Shown here: positions 30,600-41,850 of the stretch, one piece after another | How positions within the stretch are numbered: the stretch's first letter is position 1 | Layout of the letters: every line of letters begins with the position of its first letter | NCBI RefSeq assembly: GCF_042477335.2 | Contig: NC_091262.1 | Location: 1,136,001 to 1,200,000 of the forward strand | Reading direction: 5' to 3' | DNA from: Ovis canadensis | Lineage: Eukaryota > Chordata > Mammalia > Artiodactyla > Bovidae | DNA length: 64,000 nt | Made by a program: the position numbers and the translations under genes | Notes under the pieces: model-generated | Databases searched by the model: none | The model's input: only the letters and a program-made list of their open reading frames with translations | Told to the model about the DNA's origin: nothing

Positions 30600-33500
30600 G
30601 GGAAGCGAGCCTCCTCGGGGGAAGAGGAAGCTGCCCAGCCCCTTCAGGCTGAAAGCCCTGCTTGCCCGAGCGAAGTGTGCCTCTGCCTGGGCTCCCGCCC
30701 CCAGCCCCAGCTCAGGGCAAGCAGCCCCTGAGCCAAGACCTGCAGGAGGGGCAGAGCGCCCCCGCCTGGAAGCCGAGTGAACAGCAGGGGGAGGCGAGCC
30801 TCCTCCAGGGAAGAAGAGGCAGCCCAGCCGCCTGTGGCTCTAGCCCTACTTGGCTGGGCCCCAGTGCGCCTCCAGTACGGCAGAGCTCCAGCTCTGCTCA
30901 GAGGCCCGATCTGGCATAGTTGCTGGCACGAGGATGCTCTGCTCTGGGCGAGCCTTGCCCAGACTTGGCTCGCTGATAGGCTTCCTGCCCAGGAAGGAGC
31001 AGGCTGCACGAGGCTGGGAGATGCCGCTGGCGCCTTCCTGGTGTCAGCTCCGCTCCTGCCTTGCCTTTGCACCTTGGCCCCAGGAGTCCTTGGCAAGGGC
31101 TTAGGGGCCGGTGGCTTGCACACTGCCAAGGGCTCCAGCAGTGAGAGCTCTGTGAGAGGGAAGGGAAGGGCAAGTGCAGCGCTCCTCCAGCGGTTCCTTG
31201 GCCGACAAGACTCAGCGCCTCACGGAGACCACCAGGCTCCCAGGGCCCCTGGCTGGGGTCTGCAGCCCCTCACACCCGGAGGCTGATTCCGTGGGCGCCC
31301 AGCAAGTGCATGACAGACGTAGGTTCCCTAGCACTCTCCTCCCCAGCACAGACATGTGCCGGTGGTTCCGGCCTGATCCTGCGTGTCTGGGTTCCCGCCC
31401 ACAGCCCCAACTCAGGGGAAGCAGCCCCTGAGGCAAGACCTGCTGGAGGAGCCCTGCTCCCCCGTCTGATTGGCGAGTGCACAGCCAGCAGGGAAGCGAG
31501 CCTCCTTGGGGGAAGAGGAGGCAGCCCAGCCCCGTCAAGCTGAAAGCCGTGCTCGCCGGAGCCAAGTGGGCCTCCAGAACAGCAGAGCTCCAGCTCTGCT
31601 CAGAGGCCCGATCTGGCAGAGTTCCTGGCGCAAGGCTTCTCTGCCATGGGCGAGCCTTGCCCAGACTTCCCTTGCTTTTAGGCACCCTCCCCAGGAAGGA
31701 GCAGGCTGCACGAGGCTGGGAGATGCCACTGGCGCATTCCTGGCCTCAGATCCACTCCTGCCTTGCCTTTGCACCTAGGCCCCAGGCTTCCTTGGGAGTG
31801 CTTAGGGGCTTGTGGGTTGCACACTGCCAAGGGCTCCAGCAGTGAGAGCTCTGTCAGACGGAAGTGAAGGAAACCTGCAGGGCACCTCCAGCGGTTGTTG
31901 GCCGCCCAGACTCAGCGCCTCACGAAGAGCACCAGGCTCCCAGGGCCCCTGGCTGGGGTCTGCAGCCGCGCACATCCGGAGGCTGACTCCATGGGCGCCC
32001 AGCAAGTGCATGACAGACGTAGGTTCCCTAGCACTTTCCTCCCCAGCAGAGACATGTGCAGGTGGTTCGGGCTTGTTCCTGCATGTCTGGGTACCCGCCC
32101 ACAACCCCAACTCAGTGGAAACAGCCCCTGAGTCAAAACCTGCTGGAGGAGCCCTGTGCCCCCGCCTGAACAGCGAGTGTACAGCCAGCAGGGAAGTGAG
32201 GCTCCTTGGGGAAGAGGAGGCAGCACAGCTCCATCAAGCTGAAAGCTCTGCTTGCCAGGGTCTACGTGAGCCTCCAGTACAGCAGAGCTCTAGGTCTTCT
32301 CAGAAGCCCCATCTTGCAGAGTTCCTGTCGCGAGGCTGCTCTGCCATGGGCGAGACTTGCCCAGACTTGCCTTGCTTTTAGGCACCCTCCCCAGGAAGGA
32401 GCAGGCTGCGCGAGGCTGGGAGACGCCACTGGCGCCTTAATGTCCTCAGCTCTGCTCCTGCCTTGCCTTTGCACCTAGGCCCCAGGCGTCCTTGCGGAGG
32501 ACTTAGGGGCCGGTGACATGCACACTGCCAGGGCTCCAGCAGGGAGAGCTCTGTGAGAGGGAAGGGAAGGGCAAGTGCAGGGATCCTCGAGCGGTTGCTG
32601 GGCCGCCCAGACTCATCGCCACACGGAGAGCTCAGGCTCCCAGGGCCCCTGGCTGGGGTCTGCAGCCCCGCACACCTGGAGGCTGACTCCGTGGGCGCCC
32701 AGCAAGTGCATGACAGACATAGGTTCCCTAGCACTCTCCTCCCCAGCACAGACATGTGAGGGTGGTTGGGGCCTGATCCTGCAAGTCTGGGTCGCGCCCA
32801 CAGCCCCAACTCAGGGAAGCAGCCCCTGAGGCAAGACCTGCTGGAGGAGCCCTGCTCCCCCGTCTGATTGGCGAGTGCAGAGCCAGCAGGGAAGCGAGCC
32901 TCCTCAGGGGAAGCGGAGGCCTCCCAGACCCTTCAAGCTGAAAGCCCTGCTTGCCCGAGCCAAGTGTGCCTCCAGTAGAGCAGGCTCCAGCTCTGCTCAG
33001 AGGCCCGATCTGGCAGAGTTCCTGGTGCGAGGCTGCTCTGCCCTGGGCGAGACTTGCCCATACTTGCCTTGCTTTTAGGCACCCTACCCAGGAAGGGGCA
33101 TGCTGGGCGAGGCTGGGAGATGCCACTGGCGGCTTCCTGGCCTCAGCTCCGCTCCTACATTGCCTTTGCACCTAGGCCCCAGGCGTCCTAGGGGAGGGCT
33201 TAGGGGCTGGTGGGTTGCACACTGCCACGGGCGCAGGCAGTGAGAGCTCTGTCAGAGGGAAGGGAAGGGCACCTGCAGGGCTCCTCCAGCGGGTGCTTGG
33301 CCGCCCAGACTCAGGGCCTCACGAAGAGCACCAGGTTCCCAGGGCCCCTGGCTGGGGTCTGCAGCCCCGCACACCTGGAGGCTGACTCCCTCGGCGCCCA
33401 GCAAGTGCATGACAGACGTAGGTTCCCTAGCACTCTCCTCCCCAGCACAGACATGTGCCGGTGGTTCGGGCCTGATCCTGCGTGTCTGGGTTCCCGCCCA

Positions 33501-36500
33501 CAGCCCCAACTCAGGGGAAGCAGCCCCTGAGGCAAGACCTGCTGGAGGAGCCCTGCTCCCCCATCTGATTGGCGAGTGCACAGCCAGCATGGAAGCGAGC
33601 CTCCTCGGGGGAAGAGGAGGCAGCCCAGCCCCGTCAAGCTGAAAGCCGTGCTTGCCGGGCCAAGTGTGCCTCCAGTACAGCAGAGCTCCAGCTCTGCTCA
33701 GAGGCCCGATCTGGCAGAGTTCCTGACGCGAGGCTTCTCTGCCATGGGGGAGCCTTGCCCAGACTTGCCTTGCTTTTATGCTCCCTCCTCAGAAAGGAGC
33801 CGGCTGCGCAAGGCTGGGAGATGCCACTGGCGCCTTCCTGGCCTCAGCTCCGCTCCTGCCTTGCCTTTGCACCTAGGCCCCAGGCGTCCTAGGGGAGGGC
33901 TTAGGGGCTTGTGGGTTGCACACTGCCAAGGGCGCCGGCAGTGAGAGCTCTGTCAGAGGGAAGGGAAGGGCACCTGCAAGGCTCCTCCAGCGGTTGCTTG
34001 GCCGCCCAGACTCAGGGCCCCACGGAGAGCACCAGGCTGCCAGGGCCCCTGGCTGGGGTCTGCAGCCCCGCACACCTGGAGGCTGACTCCGTGGGCGCCC
34101 AGCAAGTGCATGACAGACGTAGGTTCCCTAGCACTCTCCTGCCCAGCAGAGACATGTGCCGGTGGTTCGGGCCTGATCCTGCGTGTCTGGGTTCCCGCCC
34201 ACAGCCCCAACTCTGGGAACTCAGCCCCTGAGTCAAAACCTGCTGGAGGAGCCCTGCTCCCCCGTCTGATTGGCGAGTGCACAGCCAGCAGGGAACCGAG
34301 CCCCCTCGGGGGAAGAGGAGGCAGCCCAGCCCCGTCAAGCGGAAAGCCCTGCTTGCCCGGAGCCAAGTGAGCCGCCTGTAAGGCAGAGCTCTAGCTCTGC
34401 TCAGAGGCCCGATCTGGCAGAGTTCCTGTCGCGAGGCTGCTCTGCCATGGGCGAGACTTGCCCAGACTTGCCTTGCTTTTAGGCACCCTCCCCAGGAAGG
34501 AGCAGGCTGCGCGAGGCTGGGAGATGCCACTGGCGCCTTCCTGGCCTCAGCTCCGCTCCTGCCTTGCCTTTGCACCTAGGCCCCAGGGGTCCTAGGGCAG
34601 GGCTTAGGGGTTGGTGGGTTGCACACTGCCAAGGGCGCCGGCAGTGAGAGCTCTGTCAGAGGGAAGGGAACGGCACCTGCATGGCTCCTCCAGTGGTTGC
34701 TTGGCAGCCAAGACTCAGCGCCTCACGAAGAGCACCAGGCTCCCAGGGCCCCTGGCTGGGGTCTGCAGCCCCGCACACCTGGAGGCTGACTCCGTGGGCG
34801 CCCAGCAAGTGCATGACAGACGTAGGTTCCCTAGCACTCTCCTCCCCAGCACAGACATGTGCCAGTGGTTGGGGCCTGATCCTGCAAGTCTGGGTCCCGC
34901 CCACAGCCCCAACTCAGGGAAGCAGCCCCTGAGGCAAGACCTGCTGGAGGAGCCCTGCTACCCCGCCTGATTGGTGAGTGCACAGCCAGCAGGGAAGCGA
35001 GCCTCCTTGGGGGAAGAGGAGGCCGCCCAGCCCCTTCAAGCTGAAAGCCCTGCTTGCCCGAGCCAAGTGTGCCTCCAGTAGAGCAGGCTCCAGCTCTGCT
35101 CAGAGGCCCGATCTGGCAGAGTTCCTGGCGCGAGGCTGCTCTGCCCTGGGCGAGCCTTGCCCAGACTTGCCTTGCTTTTAGGCACCCTACCCAGGAAGGA
35201 GCCGGCTGCGCGAGGCTGGGAGATGCCACTGGCGCCTTCCTGGCCTCAGCTCCGCTCCTGCTTTTCCTTTGCACCTAGGCCCCAGGCGTCCTGGGCAGGG
35301 CTTAGGGGCTGGTGGGTTGCACACTGCCAATGGCCCAGGCAGTGAGAGCTCTGTCAGAGGGTAGGGAAGAGCAAGTGCAGGGCTCCTCCAGCGGTTCCTT
35401 TGCCGCCAAGGCTCAGCGCCGCATGGACAGAACCAGGATCCCAGGGCCCCTGGCTGGGGTCTGCAGCCCCGCACACCAGGAGGCTGACTCCCTCGGCGCC
35501 CAGCAAGTGCATGACAGACGTAGGTTCCCTAGCACTCTCCTCCCCAGCACAGACATGTGCCGGTGGTTCGGGCCTGAACCTGCGTGTCTGGGTTCCCGCC
35601 CACAGCCCCAACTCAGGGGAAGCAGCCCCTGAGGCAAGACCTGCTGGAGGAGCCCTGCTCGCCCGTCTGATTGGCGAGTGCACAGCCAGCATGGAAGCGA
35701 GCCTCCTCGGGGGAAGAGGAGGCTGCCCAGCCCCTTCAGGCTGAAAGCCCTGCTTGCCCGAGCGAAGTGTGCCTCTGCCTGGGCTCCCGCCCCCAGCCCC
35801 AGCTCAGGGCAAGCAGCCCCTGAGCCAAGACCTGCAGGAGGGGCAGAGCGCCCCCGCCTGGAAGCCGAGTGAACAGCAGGGGGAGGCGAGCCTCCTCCAG
35901 GGAAGAAGAGGCAGCCCAGCCGCCTGTGGCTCTAGCCCTACTTGGCTGGGCCCCAGTGCGCCTCCAGTATGGCAGAGCTCCAGCTCTGCTCAGAGGCCCG
36001 ATCTGGCATAGTTGCTGGCACGAGGATGCTCTGCTCTGGGCGAGCCTTGCCCAGACTTGGCTCGCTGAAAGGCTTCCTGCCCAGGAAGGAGCAGGCTGCA
36101 CGAGGCTGGGAGATGCCGCTGGCGCCTTCCTGGTGTCAGCTCTGCTCCTGCCTTGCCTTTGCACCTTGGCCCCAGGAGTCCTTGGCAAGGGCTTAGGGGC
36201 CGGTGGCTTGCACACTGCCAAGGGCTCCAGCAGTGAGAGCTCTGTGAGAGGGAAGGGAAGGGCAAGTGCAGCGCTCCTCCAGCGGTTCCTTGGCCGACCA
36301 GACTCAGCGCCTCACGGAGACCACCAGGCTCCCAGGGCCCCTGGCTGGGGTCTGCAGCCCCTCACACCCGGAGGCTGATTCCGTGGGCGCCCAGCAAGTG
36401 CATGACAGATGTAGGTTCCCTAGCACTCTCCTCCCCAGCACAGACATGTGCCGGTGGTTCGGGCCTGATCCTGCGTGTCTGGGTTCCCGCCCACAGCCCC

Positions 36501-39500
36501 AACTCAGGGGAAGCAGCCCCTGAGGCAAGACCTGCTGGAGGAGCCCTGCTCCCCCGTCTGATTGGCGAGTGCACAGCCAGCAGGGAAGCGAGCCTCCTCG
36601 GGGGAAGAGGAGGCAGCCCAGCCCCGTCAAGCTGAAAGCCGTGCTCGCCGGAGCCAAGTGGGCCTCCAGAACAGCAGAGCTCCAGCTCTGCTCAGAGGCC
36701 CGATCTGGCAGAGTTCCTGGCGCAAGGCTTCTCTGCCATGGGCGAGCCTTGCCCAGACTTCCCTTGCTTTTAGGCACCCTCCCCAGGAAGGAGCAGGCTG
36801 CTCGAGGCTGGGAGATGCCACTGGCGCATTCCTGGCCTCAGATCCACTCCTGCCTTGCCTTTGCACCTAGGCCCCAGGCTTCCTTGGGGAGTGCTTAGGG
36901 GCTTGTGGGTTGCACACTGCCAAGGGCTCCAGCAGTGAGAGCTCTGTCAGACGGAAGTGAAGGAAACCTGCAGGGCTCCTCCAGCGGTTGTTGGCCGCCC
37001 AGACTCAGCGCCTCACGAAGAGCACCAGGCTCCCAGGGCCCCTGGCTGGGGTCTGCAGCCGCGCACACCCGGAGGCTGACTCCGTGGGCGCCCAGCAAGT
37101 GCATGACAGACGTAGGTTCCCTAGCACTTTCCTCCCCAGCAGAGACATGTGCAGGTGGTTCGGGCTTGTTCCTGCATGTCTGGGTACCCGCCCACAACCC
37201 CAACTCAGTGGAAACAGCCCCTGAGTCAAAACCTGCTGGAGGAGCCCTGTGCCCCCGCCTGAACAGCGAGTGTACAGCCAGCAGGGAAGTGAGGCTCCTC
37301 GGGGAAGAGGAGGCAGCACAGCTCCATCAAGCTGAAAGCTCTGCTTGCCAGGGTCTACGTGAGCCTCCAGTACAGCAGAGCTCTAGGTCTTCTCAGAAGC
37401 CCCATCTGGCAGAGTTCCTGTCGCGAGGCTGCTCTGCCATGGGCGAGACTTGCCCAGACTTGCCTTGCTTTTAGGCACCCTCCCCAGGAAGGAGCAGGCT
37501 GCGCGAGGCTGGGAGACGCCACTGGCGCCTTAATGTCCTCAGCTCTGCTCCTGCCTTGCCTTTGCACCTAGGCCCCAGGCGTCCTTGCGGAGGACTTAGG
37601 GGCCGGTGACATGCACACTGCCAGGGCTCCAGCAGGGAGAGCTCTGTGAGAGGGAAGGGAAAGGCAAGTGCAGGGATCCTCGAGCGGTTGCTGGGCCGCC
37701 CAGACTCATCGCCACACGGAGAGCTCAGGCTCCCAGGGCCCCTGGCTGGGGTCTGCAGCCCCGCACACCTGGAGGCTGACTCCGTGGGCGCCCAGCAAGT
37801 GCATGACAGACATAGGTTCCCTAGCACTCTCCTCCCCAGCACAGACATGTGAGGGTGGTTGGGTCCTGATCCTGCAAGTCTGGGTCGCGCCCACAGCCCC
37901 AACTCAGGGAAGCAGCCCCTGAGGCAAGACCTGCTGGAGGAGCCCTGCTCCCCCGTCTGATTGGCGAGTGCAGAGCCAGCAGGGAAGCGAGCCTCCTCAG
38001 GGGAAGCGGAGGCCTCCCAGACCCTTCAAGCTGAAAGCCCTGCTTGCCCGAGCCAAGTGTGCCTCCAGTAGAGCAGGCTCCAGCTCTGCTCAGAGGCCCG
38101 ATCTGGCAGAGTTCCTGGTGCGAGGCTGCTCTGCCCTGGGCGAGACTTGCCCATACTTGCCTTGCTTTTAGGCACCCTACCCAGGAAGGGGCATGCTGGG
38201 CGAGGCTGGGAGATGCCACTGGCGGCTTCCTGGCCTCAGCTCCGCTCCTACATTGCCTTTGCACCTAGGCCCCAGGCGTCCTAGGGGAGGGCTTAGGGGC
38301 TGGTGGGTTGCACACTGCCACGGGCGCAGGCAGTGAGAGCTCTGTCAGAGGGAAGGGAAGGGCACCTGCAGGGCTCCTCCAGCGGGTGCTTGGCCGCCCA
38401 GACTCAGGGCCTCACGAAGAGCACCAGGTTCCCAGGGCCCCTGGCTGGGGTCTGCAGCCCCGCACACGTGGAGGCTGACTCCCTTGGCGCCCAGCAAGTG
38501 CATGACAGACGTAGGTTCCCTAGCACTCTCCTCCCCAGCACAGACATGTGCCGGTGGTTCGGGCCTGATCCTGCGTGTCTGGGTTCCCGCCCACAGCCCC
38601 AACTCAGGGGAAGCAGCCCCTGAGGCAAGACCTGCTGGAGGAGCCCTGCTCCCCCATCTGATTGGCGAGTGCACAGCCAGCATGGAAGCGAGCCTCCTCG
38701 GGGGAAGAGGAGGCAGCCCAGCCCCGTCAAGCTGAAAGCCGTGCTTGCCGGGCCAAGTGTGCCTCCAGTACAGCAGAGCTCCAGCTCTGCTCAGAGGCCC
38801 GATCTGGCAGAGTTCCTGACGCGAGGCTTCTCTGCCATGGGGGAGCCTTGCCCAGACTTGCCTTGCTTTTATGCTCCCTCCTCAGAAAGGAGCCGGCTGC
38901 GCGAGGCTGGGAGATGCCACTGGCGCCTTCCTGGCCTCAGCTCCGCTCCTGCCTTGCCTTTGCACCTAGGCCCCAGGCGTCCTAGGGGAGGGCTTAGGGG
39001 CTTGTGGGTTGCACACTGCCAAGGGCGCCGGCAGTGAGAGCTCTGTCAGAGGGAAGGGAAGGGCACCTGCAAGGCTCCTCCAGCGGTTGCTTGGCCGCCC
39101 AGACTCAGGGCCCCACGGAGAGCACCAGGCTGCCAGGGCCCCTGGCTGGGGTCTGCAGCCCCGCACACCTGGAGGCTGACTCCGTGGGCGCCCAGCAAGT
39201 GCATGACAGACGTAGGTTCCCTAGCACTCTCCTGCCCAGCAGAGACATGTGCCGGTGGTTCGGGCCTGATCCTGCGTGTCTGGGTTCCCGCCCACAGCCC
39301 CAACTCTGGGAACTCAGCCCCTGAGTCAAAACCTGCTGGAGGAGCCCTGCTCCCCCGTCTGATTGGCGAGTGCACAGCCAGCAGGGAACCGAGCCCCCTC
39401 GGGGGAAGAGGAGGCAGCCCAGCCCCGTCAAGCGGAAAGCCCTGCTTGCCCGGAGCCAAGTGAGCCGCCTGTAAGGCAGAGCTCTAGCTCTGCTAAGAGG

Positions 39501-41850
39501 CCCGATCTGGCAGAGTTCCTGTCGCGAGGCTGCTCTGCCATGGGCGAGACTTGCCCAGACTTGCCTTGCTTTTAGGCACCCTCCCCAGGAAGGAGCAGGC
39601 TGCGCGAGGCTGGGAGATGCCACTGGCGCCTTCCTGGCCTCAGCTCCGCTCCTGCCTTGCCTTTGCACCTAGGCCCCAAGGGTCCTAGGGCAGGGCTTAG
39701 GGGTTGGTGGGTTGCACACTGCCAAGGGCGCCGGCAGTGAGAGCTCTGTCAGAGGGAAGGGAACGGCACCTGCATGGCTCCTCCAGTGGTTGCTTGGCAG
39801 CCAAGACTCAGCGCCTCACGAAGAGCACCAGGCTCCCAGGGCCCCTGGCTGGGGTCTGCAGCCCCGCACACCTGGAGGCTGACTCCGTGGGCGCCCAGCA
39901 AGTGCATGACAGACGTAGGTTCCCTAGCACTCTCCTCCCCAGCACAGACATGTGCCAGTGGTTGGGGCCTGATCCTGCAAGTCTGGGTCCCGCCCACAGC
40001 CCCAACTCAGGGAAGCAGCCCCTGAGGCAAGACCTGCTGGAGGAGCCCTGCTACCCCGCCTGATTGGTGAGTGCACAGCCAGCAGGGAAGCGAGCCTCCT
40101 TGGGGGAAGAGGAGGCCGCCCAGCCCCTTCAAGCTGAAAGCCCTGCTTGCCCGAGCCAAGTGTGCCTCCAGTAGAGCAGGCTCCAGCTCTGCTCAGAGGC
40201 CCGATCTGGCAGAGTTCCTGGCGCGAGGCTGCTCTGCCCTGGGCGAGCCTTGCCCAGACTTGCCTTGCTTTTAGGCACCCTACCCAGGAAGGAGCCGGCT
40301 GCGCGAGGCTGGGAGATGCCACTGGCGCCTTCCTGGCCTCAGCTCCGCTCCTGCTTTTCCTTTGCACCTAGGCCCCAGGCGTCCTGGGCAGGGCTTAGGG
40401 GCTGGTGGGTTGCACACTGCCAATGGCCCAGGCAGTGAGAGCTCTGTCAGAGGGTAGGGAAGAGCAAGTGCAGGGCTCCTCCAGCGGTTCCTTTGCCGCC
40501 AAGGCTCAGCGCTGCATGGACAGAACCAGGATCCCAGGGCCCCTGGCTGGGGTCTGCAGCCCCGCACACCAGGAGGCTGACTCCCTCGGCGCCCAGCAAG
40601 TGCATGACAGACGTAGGTTCCCTAGCACTCTCCTCCCCAGCACAGACATGTGCCGGTGGTTCGGGCCTGAACCTGCGTGTCTGGGTTCCCGCCCACAGCC
40701 CCAACTCAGGGGAAGCAGCCCCTGAGGCAAGACCTGCTGGAGGAGCCCTGCTCGCCCGTCTGATTGGCGAGTGCACAGCCAGCATGGAAGCGAGCCTCCT
40801 CGGGGGAAGAGGAGGCTGCCCAGCCCCTTCAGGCTGAAAGCCCTGCTTGCCCGAGCGAAGTGTGCCTCTGCCTGGGCTCCCGCCCCCAGCCCCAGCTCAG
40901 GGCAAGCAGCCCCTGAGCCAAGACCTGCAGGAGGGGCAGAGCGCCCCCGCCTGGAAGCCGAGTGAACAGCAGGGGGAGGCGAGCCTCCTCCAGGGAAGAA
41001 GAGGCAGCCCAGCCGCCTGTGGCTCTAGCCCTACTTGGCTGGGCCCCAGTGCGCCTCCAGTATGGCAGAGCTCCAGCTCTGCTCAGAGGCCCGATCTGGC
41101 ATAGTTGCTGGCACGAGGATGCTCTGCTCTGGGCGAGCCTTGCCCAGACTTGGCTCGCTGAAAGGCTTCCTGCCCAGGAAGGAGCAGGCTGCACGAGGCT
41201 GGGAGATGCCGCTGGCGCCTTCCTGGTGTCAGCTCTGCTCCTGCCTTGCCTTTGCACCTTGGCCCCAGGAGTCCTTGGCAAGGGCTTAGGGGCCGGTGGC
41301 TTGCACACTGCCAAGGGCTCCAGCAGTGAGAGCTCTGTGAGAGGGAAGGGAAGGGCAAGTGCAGCGCTCCTCCAGCGGTTCCTTGGCCGACCAGACTCAG
41401 CGCCTCACGGAGACCACCAGGCTCCCAGGGCCCCTGGCTGGGGTCTGCAGCCCCTCACACCCGGAGGCTGATTCCGTGGGCGCCCAGCAAGTGCATGACA
41501 GATGTAGGTTCCCTAGCACTCTCCTCCCCAGCACAGACATGTGCCGGTGGTTCGGGCCTGATCCTGCGTGTCTGGGTTCCCGCCCACAGCCCCAACTCAG
41601 GGGAAGCAGCCCCTGAGGCAAGACCTGCTGGAGGAGCCCTGCTCCCCCGTCTGATTGGCGAGTGCACAGCCAGCAGGGAAGCGAGCCTCCTCGGGGGAAG
41701 AGGAGGCAGCCCAGCCCCGTCAAGCTGAAAGCCGTGCTCGCCGGAGCCAAGTGGGCCTCCAGAACAGCAGAGCTCCAGCTCTGCTCAGAGGCCCAATCTG
41801 GCAGAGTTCCTGGCGCGAGGCTGCTCTGCCCTGGGCGAGCCTTGCCCAGA
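30600..41850 (+). repeat. Seven-monomer higher-order repeat (~5,093 bp), two full copies and part of a third
   Basis: Copy 1 is about 30,600-35,690, copy 2 about 35,690-40,780, and a partial copy 3 runs to about 41,800. Offsets are 5,092-5,093 bp, and copies differ at only scattered positions (for example GGGCACCTCC at 31,880 against GGGCTCCTCC at 36,973). Each copy has seven distinguishable monomers, one of them 890 bp long. Copy 3 switches near 41,790-41,850 from monomer type 1 to type 6, which marks an unequal exchange. Monomers within one HOR are clearly more diverged than equivalent monomers in different copies. Confidence 0.88.
30684..31220 (+). repeat. Composite 890 bp monomer (B-A hybrid), first of four copies
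   Basis: A subtype B monomer runs to AGCGAAGTGTGCCTC near 30,684. It then jumps back about 190 bases into subtype A sequence (TGCCTGGGCTCCCGCCCCCA) and finishes the monomer as A, giving 890 bp. The A patch carries GCACCTTGGCCCC at the monomer end in place of GCACCTAGGCCCC. The same junction recurs near 35,776, 40,869 and 48,066, so one founding event was copied with the HOR. Confidence 0.82.
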
